From: Lachnospiraceae bacterium | GTDB lineage: Bacteria > Bacillota_A > Clostridia > Lachnospirales > Lachnospiraceae | NCBI GenBank assembly: GCA_018365895.1 | Contig: JAGZJD010000032.1 | Location: 1 to 26,259 of the forward strand | DNA: 26,259 nucleotides | Direction: 5' to 3' | Shown: positions 1 to 7,362 of the stretch, one piece after another | Layout: each line of letters starts with the position of its first letter | Position numbering within the stretch: position 1 is the first letter of the stretch | The notes under the pieces: model-generated | Database searches by the model: none | The model's input: only the letters and a program-made list of their open reading frames with translations | Told to the model about the DNA's origin: nothing | Made by a program: the position numbers and the translations under genes

Positions 1-603
1 GATAGAATCCACTTCATCTCCCCACAATTCAATACGAATTGGTACTTCCTCTGTCAATGGATAAATATCAAGAATCCCTCCGCGCACTGCGAACTGTCCC
101 GGCGCCTCAATCTGCACTTCCCTGTCATATCCGAATTTTACAAGGCACTCTTCCATACTCTGAAGATCCAGCTCATCTGCTGCCCCAATCCGAATCACTC
201 GCTTCTTCATCTCTTCCGGTGGAATCAGAGAATCCATAAAACTGTCAAAACTTGTAACAACTGTCAGCTGTTCCTCTTCCATCCATGCCTGAAGCACTTC
301 CATTCTCTCCCGGATGAGTTCTTTTCCTCGGATATCTGCCTGGTAAAAGAGAAGATCCTTCGCCGGATAATAGTAAATATCTGAATCAAGAAACCGATAT
401 TCCTCAAAAATCTCCTTCGCCTTAGATTCACTGGCACAGATGATTAATTTGTGGCGGAATCCTTCACTCAGTGCATACATCATATGTGCCTTCTGAGAAG
501 TAACACAACCAGAAAGAAGTAACATTCCACCGTCTGTCTTACTCTTTTTTCTAATTTCCTCAAATTCTGCCAACTCATAGAGCGGCTCTACAAAAGCCTT
601 CAT
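1..603 (-). CDS. mfd: Transcription-repair coupling factor Mfd, N-terminal part (partial)
   Basis: The open frame starts at ATG 603 and runs off the window after 201 codons. Translation gives the N-terminal UvrB-like part of Mfd: a lysine-containing loop replaced by LLLSGCVTSQKAHMMYAL, then DSDIYYYPAKDLLFYQADI, and at the window edge YPLTEEVPVRIELWGDEVDS, which is the conserved UvrB-homology motif. Mfd is a DNA translocase that removes stalled RNA polymerase and recruits UvrA; this part forms the UvrA-binding module. The start is supported by AAAGGAG seven bases upstream. It begins one base after the pth stop codon, so the two are translationally coupled in the common pth-mfd arrangement. The RecG-like helicase domains lie outside the window. 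Confidence 0.93.
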   Translation of the reverse strand, partial: MKAFVEPLYELAEFEEIRKKSKTDGGMLLLSGCVTSQKAHMMYALSEGFRHKLIICASESKAKEIFEEYRFLDSDIYYYPAKDLLFYQADIRGKELIRERMEVLQAWMEEEQLTVVTSFDSFMDSLIPPEEMKKRVIRIGAADELDLQSMEECLVKFGYDREVQIEAPGQFAVRGGILDIYPLTEEVPIRIELWGDEVDSI

Positions 604-604
604 C

Positions 605-1189
605 TTAAGACTCCTTTACAACAACTTTTTTGTTATATTCATTCATTGCTTCTTCAATCGCTCCGGCTACGATCAGTTCTGCTGCTTTTACTGCTCTCTC
701 ATAGCCCTCTTCCATAATTTCCCGTTCCCCTTTTGAAAAATGTCCAAGCACATAATCTGCCAGATCATAGTGTTTTGGCTTCTCACCAACTCCGACTTTA
801 ATTCGCTGAAACTCCGTTGTCCCAAGCTGGGCAATAATATTTTTAATCCCATTATGCCCTCCAGCGCTTCCTTTTTTCCGGATACGGATCTGTCCTACAT
901 CAAGACTGATATCATCAAAGATTACAAGCAGCTCACTTTCTTCATCAATCTTATAGTAATCTACAATACTCCTTACACTCTCTCCACTAAGATTCATGTA
1001 TGTCTGCGGCTTCACAAGAACTACCTTCTGTCCTCCGATCACACCCTTCCCGCAGAAAGCTCTGTGCTTACGCTCCTCTACAGAAATATGATATTGATCT
1101 GCCAGTCTGTCTATGACATCAAATCCCGCATTATGTCTTGTACCTTCATATTCTTTTCCAGGGTTTCCAAGTCCTACAATAATAAACAT
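605..1189 (-). CDS. pth: Peptidyl-tRNA hydrolase
   Basis: A 194-residue protein of normal family length. Pth releases peptides from peptidyl-tRNAs that drop off ribosomes, recycling tRNA in the cytoplasm. Visible family motifs are IVGLGNPGKEYEGTRHNAGF at residues 4-23 with the catalytic His19, KPQTYMNLSGESV near residue 60, the FDDISLDVGQIRIRKKGSAGGHNG block near residue 90 with the catalytic Asp, and the VGVGEKP segment. The start at 1189 has AGAGGAAG about seven bases upstream. mfd follows after one base. The 120 bases upstream separate it from a divergent plus-strand gene; no convincing sigma-A promoter was found there for either direction. Confidence 0.97.
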   Translation of the reverse strand: MFIIVGLGNPGKEYEGTRHNAGFDVIDRLADQYHISVEERKHRAFCGKGVIGGQKVVLVKPQTYMNLSGESVRSIVDYYKIDEESELLVIFDDISLDVGQIRIRKKGSAGGHNGIKNIIAQLGTTEFQRIKVGVGEKPKHYDLADYVLGHFSKGEREIMEEGYERAVKAAELIVAGAIEEAMNEYNKKVVVKES

Positions 1190-1309
1190 ATTATATCTTC
1201 CTCTCTTTTCTTAATCTATTTCTAAGCCTATGATTATGAATACTTTTCTGCGCTGTCTCATATATTATTAAAAACAATAGCAGAATTTTTCATGAATCAG
1301 GAGGCCTGT

Positions 1310-1741
1310 ATGAATTCAAAAACTAAAATCGTTGTACTTCATATGAAGGAAATTATCTACACTGTCATTTTCGCTGTTTTGACAGTTCTTCTCATCCTTT
1401 TTCTCATTTTTATGTTCGGTTCCGGTCACAAAAAAGACGCCTCCAAAAGCGCCTCCTATGTGCCAGGAGTGTATACTTCTGGGATTACTTTAAACAATAT
1501 GGAACTGGAAGTCGAAGTTACTGTTGATAAAAATAAAATCAACTCCATTCGCTTTGTCAATCTGAGTGAAGCCGTCACTACTATGTTTCCTCTCATCCAG
1601 CCAACTATTGAAGAAATTGCAGAACAGATCTGCGAAAAACAATCCCTTGAAAACATTTCCTGCTCCGAAGATAATCCGTACACTTCCCGCATCATTTTAG
1701 ATGCCATCGAGACAGCATTGAAAAAAGCCACAGCATCATAA
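1310..1741 (+). CDS. Membrane-anchored FMN_bind-like protein
   Basis: This is the only plus-strand gene. An upstream in-frame ATG at 1292 lies before the ribosome binding site AGGAGG (1299-1304), so ATG 1310 is chosen, giving 143 residues. It has a short N-terminal segment, one strong transmembrane helix (about residues 11-33, rich in I/L/V/F) and an extracytoplasmic domain. The domain starts YVPGVYTSGITLNNMELEVE and ends NPYTSRIILDAIETALKKA. This resembles the FMN_bind fold (GxYxG start, beta hairpin, SGATxTSxAxxxAV helix), but the SGAT motif, whose Thr carries covalent FMN in NqrC/RnfG, is replaced by DNPYTS. It may therefore not be flavinylated. Function is unknown. Its TAA stop lies in the loop of the terminator hairpin. 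Confidence 0.8.
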   Translation: MNSKTKIVVLHMKEIIYTVIFAVLTVLLILFLIFMFGSGHKKDASKSASYVPGVYTSGITLNNMELEVEVTVDKNKINSIRFVNLSEAVTTMFPLIQPTIEEIAEQICEKQSLENISCSEDNPYTSRIILDAIETALKKATAS

Positions 1742-1757
1742 AACTGTGGCTTCTTTC
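1720..1757. terminator. Bidirectional rho-independent terminator
   Basis: GCCACAG (1727-1733) pairs with CTGTGGC (1744-1750). Flanking A and T runs extend the stem to 1720-1757 with one mismatch. On the minus strand it is followed by TTTTTTC and ends the HAD-acidic protein operon; on the plus strand the tract TTCTTTC is weaker and ends the FMN_bind-like gene, whose stop codon at 1739-1741 sits in the loop. Confidence 0.8.
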
Positions 1758-1792
1758 CTGTCGTCCGAATCCGGACTTTCTGGATTCTTCTG

Positions 1793-2056
1793 TTATCCTT
1801 CTACGATCAGATAACGTCCGTCAGATAATGCGAATACTTCGGATGCTTCTTCGATCTCTTCATCGCTCATACCGTCCACATCCATTCCTGCTTCATCAAG
1901 GTATTCTTTCACTTCCTTCACAGAATCTACGACAACAGCCATACAATCTTCCAGAAACGCTTCTGCTTCCTCAAGTGTCTCTGCCACCGGTTCGTCAAAT
2001 AACTGTGCCTGTTTCTTTAAGAATACTCTTAAACATTCTTCATCATATTCGTACAT
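1793..2056 (-). CDS. Small acidic protein of unknown function
   Basis: An 87-residue, strongly acidic protein, about one third Asp plus Glu, with no membrane segment or signal peptide. Predicted pattern is mostly helical (ECLRVFLKKQAQLFDEPVAE, then AEAFLEDCMAVVVDSVKEV), ending in a short strand-like DGRYLIVEG. GAGGAGGAG lies just upstream of ATG 2056, so the start is well supported. It begins 26 bases after the HAD phosphatase stop and is probably co-transcribed with it from the promoter near 2754-2782. I do not recognise the family; the operon position is the only hint of role. It ends before the shared terminator. Confidence 0.8.
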   Translation of the reverse strand: MYEYDEECLRVFLKKQAQLFDEPVAETLEEAEAFLEDCMAVVVDSVKEVKEYLDEAGMDVDGMSDEEIEEASEVFALSDGRYLIVEG

Positions 2057-2082
2057 TGTCTCTCCTCCTCATATGTCCTATA

Positions 2083-2730
2083 TTAAACATAATGCAGCAA
2101 TTCTTCCGGTCTGTCAATTATTATTTTTGCTCCTGCCTCAGAAAGAAGCGTTCTGCCGCGAAATCCCCATGCTGCTCCGACTGCCGGAATACCTGCATTT
2201 GCCCCGGTCTGAATATCTACTTCCGAATCTCCAATGTAAATACAGTCCTTGATATCCACGCCCATCTGTCCTGCAATTCGTACAACTCCTGCCGGATCAG
2301 GCTTTCGTGCAAGACCTTCCTCCTGCCCTTGTACAATATCAAAAATTCCGTCTCCAAAAATATTTCTCACAACATCTACTGCCTGTTCATGCGGTTTATT
2401 CGAATGTACTGCAAGACGTATTCCTCTCTCCCGCAGATTTTTTAGTAATTCTAAAATTCCTTCATACGGCTTCACATGATAAAGGCAATTCTCGGAAAAT
2501 ATCTTTAGATACAATTTCATTGCTTCTTCCATATATGTAAGTTCTCCGTCTCCACTTGCTTCCAGTGCAGCCATTACTAGTTTTCTCGCACCGTTTCCTA
2601 CAAACATCCGGCATTGCTCTACTGTAATCGGATTCAGTCCTAAGTTTTCCAACGTCTGATTCGTCGCATATACAAGCGATTCCAGTGTATCTGTCAGCGT
2701 TCCATCCAGGTCAAATATACACACATTCAT
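2083..2730 (-). CDS. HAD-superfamily phosphatase, phosphoglycolate phosphatase-like
   Basis: A 215-residue HAD subfamily IA hydrolase. Motif I is FDLDGTLTDTLE with nucleophile Asp7 and acid/base Asp9. A helical cap follows, then motif II in LAVHSNKP, the motif III lysine in ARKPDPAG, and motif IV IGDSEVDIQTGANAG, which binds Mg2+. The C-terminal GVAWGFR-like stretch (VGAAWGFRG) is typical of Gph/PpaX-type enzymes. It probably dephosphorylates a small phosphorylated metabolite; phosphoglycolate or pyrophosphate cannot be separated by sequence alone. A longer frame opens at 2763, but ATG 2730 gives the canonical MNVCIFDLDG start and has AAAGGA upstream. The acidic 87-residue gene follows. Confidence 0.9.
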   Translation of the reverse strand: MNVCIFDLDGTLTDTLESLVYATNQTLENLGLNPITVEQCRMFVGNGARKLVMAALEASGDGELTYMEEAMKLYLKIFSENCLYHVKPYEGILELLKNLRERGIRLAVHSNKPHEQAVDVVRNIFGDGIFDIVQGQEEGLARKPDPAGVVRIAGQMGVDIKDCIYIGDSEVDIQTGANAGIPAVGAAWGFRGRTLLSEAGAKIIIDRPEELLHYV

Positions 2731-2753
2731 TCCTGTCACATCCTTTCGGAAAC

Positions 2754-2782
2754 ATGATAGCACGCTCAGGCTTTACTTGCAA
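2754..2782 (-). promoter_or_regulatory. Candidate sigma-A promoter for the HAD phosphatase gene
   Basis: On the minus strand, TTGCAA (2782-2777) is separated by 17 bases from TATCAT (2759-2754). It sits directly after the terminator that ends the sigG transcript and about 25 bases before the chosen start at 2730, which would also leave the longer start at 2763 outside the transcript. Confidence 0.55.
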
Positions 2783-2783
2783 T

Positions 2784-2828
2784 GAAAAACGGCAGACCCG
2801 GCATTAAAACATTGCCGAGCTTGCCGTC
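2784..2828 (-). terminator. Rho-independent terminator after sigG
   Basis: Minus-strand hairpin with an outer stem ACGGCA/TGCCGT, an AGCT/GGTC-type internal loop and an inner stem CGGCA/TGCCG, followed by TTTTT. It lies downstream of sigG and of the 33-codon frame, whose TAA stop (2806-2804) is in the loop. Confidence 0.75.
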
Positions 2829-2905
2829 TGCACGATGATGCTCAATAAGATTATCACTGCAATTCCTGCTTTTTTCAAGAACCGTTTTCTTTTTTCCGCA
2901 CACAT
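2804..2905 (-). CDS. Putative 33-residue membrane miniprotein downstream of sigG
   Basis: Frame from ATG 2905 to TAA 2804, too short for routine gene calling. The product starts MCAEKRKRFLKKAG, a strongly basic segment, continues with a hydrophobic helix AGIAVIILLSIIVQ and ends TASSAMF. This is the layout of a single-pass miniprotein or a signal-anchor with the N-terminus in the cytoplasm. AAGGGG lies 12 bases before the ATG, which is a rather long spacing. The frame fills the space between the sigG stop (2982) and the terminator, and the stop codon is in the terminator loop. I know no homologue. The amino-acid pattern argues for a real gene, but the weak spacing and size leave doubt. Confidence 0.45.
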   Translation of the reverse strand: MCAEKRKRFLKKAGIAVIILLSIIVQTASSAMF

Positions 2906-2981
2906 GCTTTCTATCAACCCCTTACATTACAGTATATGCAGGGGCTGCATTTTTTATTCCTGTATGCGCTTACAAATTCAG

Positions 2982-3758
2982 CTACTCCAAATAATGCTTC
3001 ATTGTTCTCAGCGCATTCTTTTCCAGACGACTGACCTGCGCCTGGGAAATGTGAATATCCTCCGCTACTTCCATCTGAGTTCGCCCATGGAAAAAACGAA
3101 GCTCAATAATATAACGCTCCCGCGGATTCAAACGGTTCATTGCCGCCTGGAGCGACAACTCTTCTATCCAATTTTCCTCTCGGTTTTTTTTATCACTGAT
3201 CTGATCCATCACATAGACTGCATCACCACTGTCATTATATACTGGCTCCTGCAGGCTGACAGGACTTTGGATCGCATCAAGCGCAAATACAATATCTTCT
3301 TTCGAAATTCCAATCTCTTCCGCTATTTCCTGAATCGTCGGTTCTTTTAAATTTCTCTTCACATAGCCTTCTTTCGCATAAATTGCTTTGTAAGCAGTGT
3401 CTCTGAGAGAGCGGCTGACACGGATTGAATTATTATCTCTCATATATCTGCGGATTTCTCCGATAATCATTGGAACCGCATAAGTAGAAAACTTTACATC
3501 CAGTTCTGTATTAAAATTATTTACTGCCTTAATCAGTCCAATACAACCAATCTGAAACAAATCGTCCGCATTTTCATTGCTGCCGGAGAAACGCTTAATT
3601 ACACTCAAAACCAGTCTGAGATTCCCGCGGATATATTCTTCCTTTGCCTCTTCATCTCCTGCCTTAATCCGCTCAAACAAAGCGTCTTTTTCTTCCTCTT
3701 TTAGCAGCGGCAGACTTGACGTATTGACACCGCATATTTCCACTTTATTTAGCGCCAT
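2982..3758 (-). CDS. sigG: Forespore sigma factor sigma-G
   Basis: A 258-residue sigma-70 family factor. The N-terminal NKVEICGVNTSSLPLLKEEE is the conserved sigma-G signature, and this segment contributes to Gin/CsfB and SpoIIAB recognition in relatives. Region 2 follows (NLRLVLSVIKRF, DDLFQIGCIGLIKAV, KFSTYAVPMIIGEIRRYMRD), then region 3 (EPTIQEIAEEIGISKEDI), and region 4 with the helix-turn-helix TQMEVAEDIHISQAQVSRLE near residues 226-245. Sigma-G directs late forespore genes after engulfment. ATG 3758 has AGGAGG eight bases upstream, partly inside a hairpin. Upstream lies the metallo-hydrolase gene rather than sigE directly. A weak forespore-type promoter (GTATA, 14 bases, GGTGAAGAAT) can be drawn in the leader. 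Confidence 0.97.
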   Translation of the reverse strand: MALNKVEICGVNTSSLPLLKEEEKDALFERIKAGDEEAKEEYIRGNLRLVLSVIKRFSGSNENADDLFQIGCIGLIKAVNNFNTELDVKFSTYAVPMIIGEIRRYMRDNNSIRVSRSLRDTAYKAIYAKEGYVKRNLKEPTIQEIAEEIGISKEDIVFALDAIQSPVSLQEPVYNDSGDAVYVMDQISDKKNREENWIEELSLQAAMNRLNPRERYIIELRFFHGRTQMEVAEDIHISQAQVSRLEKNALRTMKHYLE

Positions 3759-3768
3759 GCTAGTATCC

Positions 3769-3792
3769 TCCTAGAAAGATTTCTTTCTAAGA
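3769..3792 (-). promoter_or_regulatory. Leader hairpin covering the sigG ribosome binding site
   Basis: In the minus-strand transcript UCUUAGAAAG pairs with CUUUCUAGGA around an AAAU loop: ten base pairs with one G-U. The 3' arm includes four bases of the Shine-Dalgarno AGGAGG (plus coordinates 3767-3772). Opening the stem would be needed for full ribosome access, so it should damp sigG translation. A leader hairpin that restrains sigG translation is known in Bacillus subtilis; that this one does so is inference. Confidence 0.6.
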
Positions 3793-3826
3793 TTCTTCAC
3801 CTATACCGGCGCTTCTATACAATTCT
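3790..3826 (-). promoter_or_regulatory. Possible forespore (sigma-F/G type) promoter of sigG
   Basis: In the sigG leader, a minus-strand GTATA lies about 14 bases before GGTGAAGAAT. The first matches the GYATA-type -35 of sigma-F promoters; the second matches the GG-rich -10 only partly. B. subtilis sigG is transcribed by sigma-F, which makes the location sensible, but the match is weak. Confidence 0.3.
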
Positions 3827-3879
3827 AAGGAAAATATAAAAATTAATAGACCTTGACAAACTCTTCTAATCTTATTTCT

Positions 3880-5502
3880 TTACAGATCCACATCATCTCT
3901 GTCCCATTTATCAGCCAGATTATGAATCTGGGATTCAAACTTCGCCAGATCTTTATTGGCAAGTCCCTCATTCTTCAAAACAACATTCATGAGGCGTCTT
4001 GCAGCTGCAATGACACGTTCAAATGCACTGCGTGCTCTTGCAGTAGACGGCTTCTCAACACTCTTCTTCGGTTGTTTTACGCCTTCTGTCAGAATCTTTC
4101 CGGAAGCGAGATCTACCATTCCGCCGGAATACGGTGCAAATGCCGGAATCCCAAATCTGTCCGTAATCGTCTGAGCAAATGAATCTGTAACCTGATCCTC
4201 GCCATGTACTACAAATACCTGCTCCGGTTTCTTTTCAAATCCATCAAGCCATCCAAGCAGTCCATTCATATCTGCGTGACCACTGATACCGCGAAGAGAT
4301 TCGATCCTCGCATGAACCTCGATCGTCTCTCCAAAGAGCTTCACAACCTGGGCTCCCTCAAGGAGCTTACGTCCAAGCGTTCCTACTGCCTGATATCCAA
4401 CGAACAGAATCGTATTCTCTTTTCTCCAGAGATTATGTTTCAAATGATGACGAATCCGACCTGCTTCACACATACCTGAAGCGGAAATGATTACTTTCGG
4501 CCGCTCGTCTGCATTGATCTGTTTTGACTCTTCGCTTGTAATCGTTGTCTTTAATCCCGGAAAGATCAGCGGGTTGATTCCCGCATTCACAAGAGCCAGT
4601 GCATCTTCGTCAAAGCACTCCCTCATATTCTTTGTAAATACATGCGTTGCTTCAATTGCAAGCGGGCTGTCCACATACACTTCAAAGCCCGGAAACTCCG
4701 GAAGCAGATTCTTCTCTTTGATCTCACGAATGAAATACAGCAGTTCCTGCGTACGGCCAACCGCAAAGGAAGGTACGACAACATTGCCGCCTTTTTGAAA
4801 TGTCTCCCGAAGGATTCTTGTAAATTCTGTCACATAATCCGGTATCTCATCTCCGTGCGTCCGGTCGCCATAAGTGGATTCAATCACAACATAGTCTGCG
4901 GATCTTACCGGTGTCGGATCTTTAATAATCGGCTGATTCACATTACCTACATCACCGGAAAAGACAATCTTCTTCTCCACATCCGCTTCCTTGATCCAGA
5001 TTTCAATACTTGCCGATCCGAGCAAATGTCCTATATCTGTAAATCTTACCCGTACACCCTCACACAGATCTATGATCTGATTATAGCCACACGGTGCAAG
5101 ATGTTCGATTGCCCCCAACGCATCCTGCATCTTGTACAGCGGCTCATATAATTCTGCTCCGGAACGCCTTGCCTTACGGTTACGCCACTCAGCCTCGAAT
5201 TCCTGAATATGGGCACTGTCACGAAGCATAATGTTACAAAGATCTGCTGTAGCAAATGTGGTAACGATCTGTCCTGTAAATCCATTTTTATAAAGCAAAG
5301 GGAGCAAACCTGAATGATCAATATGTGCATGTGTTAAAAGTACATAATCGATTTCCCCTGCTGTTACCGGTAGTTCCTGATTCTCATACAAATCCGGCCC
5401 CTGCTCCATACCACAGTCAATCAAAATGTGTTTCCCGTTCGTTTCCAGTAAATGACAGCTTCCTGTCACCTCATGCGCTGCTCCTATGAATGTTAATTTC
5501 AT
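3880..5502 (-). CDS. Beta-CASP metallo-beta-lactamase-fold RNase (YSH1/CPSF-like)
   Basis: A 540-residue metallo-hydrolase. The metal-binding motif HAHIDH is at residues 58-63 in LLTHAHIDHSGLLPLL. Further metal ligands lie in DIGHLLGSASIEI and FSGDVG. The beta-CASP insertion begins near SADYVVIESTYGDRTHGD and includes FAVGRTQELLY, ISASGMCEAGRIRHHLKHNL and a terminal SGHAD plus FVVHGE. These motifs match bacterial homologues of the eukaryotic CPSF73 and Ints11 nucleases, so RNA cleavage in the cytoplasm is expected. A basic C-terminal tail of about 65 residues follows the conserved domain. AAAGGGGG precedes ATG 5502. It stands between sigE and sigG, which are adjacent in Bacillus, and has its own likely extended -10 promoter, so it need not be a sporulation gene. 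Confidence 0.92.
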   Translation of the reverse strand: MKLTFIGAAHEVTGSCHLLETNGKHILIDCGMEQGPDLYENQELPVTAGEIDYVLLTHAHIDHSGLLPLLYKNGFTGQIVTTFATADLCNIMLRDSAHIQEFEAEWRNRKARRSGAELYEPLYKMQDALGAIEHLAPCGYNQIIDLCEGVRVRFTDIGHLLGSASIEIWIKEADVEKKIVFSGDVGNVNQPIIKDPTPVRSADYVVIESTYGDRTHGDEIPDYVTEFTRILRETFQKGGNVVVPSFAVGRTQELLYFIREIKEKNLLPEFPGFEVYVDSPLAIEATHVFTKNMRECFDEDALALVNAGINPLIFPGLKTTITSEESKQINADERPKVIISASGMCEAGRIRHHLKHNLWRKENTILFVGYQAVGTLGRKLLEGAQVVKLFGETIEVHARIESLRGISGHADMNGLLGWLDGFEKKPEQVFVVHGEDQVTDSFAQTITDRFGIPAFAPYSGGMVDLASGKILTEGVKQPKKSVEKPSTARARSAFERVIAAARRLMNVVLKNEGLANKDLAKFESQIHNLADKWDRDDVDL

Positions 5503-5558
5503 AAGTTCAACCCCCTTTGTCAGTCATAATATTATGTCAAAAGCATTTATTTTCCAAT

Positions 5559-5567
5559 ATTATACCA
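5559..5567 (-). promoter_or_regulatory. Extended -10 promoter of the beta-CASP gene
   Basis: Minus strand TGGTATAAT lies in a very A/T-rich stretch (about 5560-5635) between sigE and the metallo-hydrolase gene. No good -35 stands 17 bases upstream, but the TGN extension and A/T-rich upstream DNA could compensate. No clear terminator for sigE was seen here. Confidence 0.45.
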
Positions 5568-5623
5568 TAAATTCAATTATTTTTTTTATATTTTACAAAA
5601 ATATAATATTTTTTAATATATTT

Positions 5624-6364
5624 TTATTCATATCTGACAATTTCTCTTCGAAGCCGTTGCATAATTTTCTTTTCCAGTCTGGATATATAAGACTGAGAAA
5701 TTCCAAGAATATCTGCAACTTCTTTCTGCGTTTTTTCCTTCCCATCCGGTTCATTCAGACCAAACCTCATCATCACAATCGTCCGCTCACGGTCAGACAG
5801 TTTTCCAATAGCTCGGATTAATACTTTCCTCTCTGCTTCTGTCTCCATGTCCTTATAGATCGTATCTTCCTCTGTACCTAAAATGTCCGACAACAGCAGT
5901 TCATTTCCGTCCCAATCCACATTAAGCGGCTCATCTATCGAAACTTCCATTTTCGTCTTACTGTTTCTGCGCAGATACATGAGAATCTCATTTTCAATAC
6001 AGCGTGAAGCATATGTAGCTAATTTAATATTTTTATAAGGATTAAATGTATTGATTGCTTTGATTAACCCAATCGTTCCGATTGAGATCAGATCTTCCAC
6101 TCCTACTCCCGTATTATCAAATTTCTTTGCAATATAAACAACTAACCGAAGATTATGTTCAATCAGAAGCTTTTTCGCCTCTTCATCGTATTCCGATCCA
6201 AGATTTCTGATTGCTTCAATTTCTTTTTCTGCCTCCAGCGGCGCCGGAAGCACCTCCGAACCGCCGATATAATGCACTTCCTGTTCTTTCTGAAACAGCA
6301 GTGTCCGAAGATTTGGAATCACTTTAAATTTAAACTGGTGTGGTACGGCAACTTTAATGACCAT
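5624..6364 (-). CDS. sigE: Mother-cell sporulation sigma factor, pro-sigma-E
   Basis: A 246-residue sigma factor with the pro-region expected of sigma-E. The stretch [15 protein letters not shown] (about residues 29-43) corresponds to the processing site of B. subtilis pro-sigma-E (EVYYIGGSEALPPPL), so roughly the first 30 residues should be removed by SpoIIGA. Region 2 contains [22 protein letters not shown] and [20 protein letters not shown]; region 4 contains the helix-turn-helix [20 protein letters not shown]. The pro-region is basic but carries fewer Leu than in Bacillus. The start at 6364 has TAGGAGGGA upstream. It begins 13 bases after spoIIGA and is co-transcribed with its protease as in the spoIIG operon. 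It switches on early mother-cell genes. Confidence 0.97.
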   Translation of the reverse strand: MVIKVAVPHQFKFKVIPNLRTLLFQKEQEVHYIGGSEVLPAPLEAEKEIEAIRNLGSEYDEEAKKLLIEHNLRLVVYIAKKFDNTGVGVEDLISIGTIGLIKAINTFNPYKNIKLATYASRCIENEILMYLRRNSKTKMEVSIDEPLNVDWDGNELLLSDILGTEEDTIYKDMETEAERKVLIRAIGKLSDRERTIVMMRFGLNEPDGKEKTQKEVADILGISQSYISRLEKKIMQRLRREIVRYE

Positions 6365-6377
6365 TTTCCTATCCCTC

Positions 6378-7163
6378 CTAAAATATATCAGGATTTAAAA
6401 TCATCTGGCAGCTCCCCTGAAAAACCGCTTTTTCCTGGCAGATTCCGATTAAAGGTTTCTCAATGCAGATACTCTCTTTTCCCGATTCTACAACCATCTT
6501 TTCTGCAAAAATCGCCGGGATCATTCCCTCACTCTTTCCAACAGAATGAAATGGAATCATGCGAATTCCCTGCACTTTCTGTCTCTTCCACTCCTTTGGC
6601 AGCGCCTCTGCGCCAAGCACATGAACTGGTGCTTTTGTGATCGGATCACAGAGCTGATTTCCAGTATCAATCAGCGCTTCTACGGTATGGGAAATTCCAT
6701 TCAAATACACTGTCACTTTGCATCTGTAATTCTGAATACTCCGCAATTGTGCCAGTAGCCAGAAAGCTCCCTGCATCACTTCATAACTGACCGCAGCAAT
6801 CAGCACAAAAAGCCCCGCCGTTTTCACATGACCTCCGAGAAACTGCATCACACCTCCCAGAAAAAAAGTGCATATGTAAAGAAGTAAATACGCTTGAAGA
6901 AACTTTTTTCTTTCTTTGATTTTAAGTCCTGCTCGAATCATAACAGTATTTATGACAATATGGAACAAAATGAATTTCATCAGAAAATGATGCCCCGGTA
7001 TGCAGATGACCGCACAGGTAGAGATTGCTCCCATCAATGCTCCCGTAAAAATTGACACATGCGTGGCAGTACATGTGAGGATTCTGCTTACTGTCAATAA
7101 AAGCAGATAGTCCATCATAAAATTTACTAGAAACAAGACATCTATATACAATTCATAATACAT
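6378..7163 (-). CDS. spoIIGA: Pro-sigma-E processing peptidase SpoIIGA
   Basis: A 261-residue membrane aspartic protease. The N-terminal half starts [20 protein letters not shown] and has about five hydrophobic helices up to residue 140. The soluble C-terminal half carries the catalytic motif [12 protein letters not shown] with Asp166, as in retropepsin-like enzymes. It sits in the sporulation septum, is activated by SpoIIR from the forespore and cleaves pro-sigma-E. The frame is open from 7217, but ATG 7163 gives the conserved SpoIIGA N-terminus and has AGAGGGCGG just upstream. sigE follows after 13 bases. A Spo0A-type promoter lies upstream. Confidence 0.95.
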   Translation of the reverse strand: MYYELYIDVLFLVNFMMDYLLLLTVSRILTCTATHVSIFTGALMGAISTCAVICIPGHHFLMKFILFHIVINTVMIRAGLKIKERKKFLQAYLLLYICTFFLGGVMQFLGGHVKTAGLFVLIAAVSYEVMQGAFWLLAQLRSIQNYRCKVTVYLNGISHTVEALIDTGNQLCDPITKAPVHVLGAEALPKEWKRQKVQGIRMIPFHSVGKSEGMIPAIFAEKMVVESGKESICIEKPLIGICQEKAVFQGSCQMILNPDIF

Positions 7164-7219
7164 GTTCCGCCCTCTTTCTTCTTTTGATACAAAATCGATT
7201 TGGTATGCAAGCAGCATTT

Positions 7220-7284
7220 ATTATAGAATAAAATATTTTAGAATTTTGTCAGATGCAGTAAGAAAAACCGGAAATCTTTCGACA
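7220..7284 (-). promoter_or_regulatory. spoIIG promoter with long spacer and Spo0A boxes
   Basis: On the minus strand, a -10 TATAAT (7225-7220) lies 21 bases downstream of a -35-like CTGACA (7252-7247). TGTCGAA, the exact 0A box, stands at 7284-7278, and a 5/7 match TGACAAA (7251-7245) overlaps the -35. The B. subtilis spoIIG promoter has the same layout: a sigma-A -10, an unusually long spacer of about 22 bases, and Spo0A sites over and upstream of the -35. Activation by phosphorylated Spo0A is therefore likely. Confidence 0.72.
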
Positions 7285-7362
7285 GAAACTGCCGCTTACA
7301 CCTTTTCACACAAAGTGCATTTTCAATTACATAAGATTTCCAAAGGATTTTTCTATGCAATC

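Noticed and set aside
740..1225. 161-residue plus-strand frame antisense to pth
   Set aside because: Fully opposite a certain pth gene, no ribosome binding site, composition typical of an antisense shadow.
1190..1309. Divergent promoters between pth and the plus-strand gene
   Set aside because: Several TATTAT or CATAAT-like words exist, but none has a reasonable -35 at 16-18 bases.
1828..2445. 205-residue plus-strand frame antisense to the acidic protein and HAD genes
   Set aside because: Spans two well-supported minus-strand genes and has no recognisable pattern.
5575..5640. A/T palindromes after sigE as a terminator
   Set aside because: Stems consist only of A-T pairs with almost no loop and no G-C core; too weak to call.
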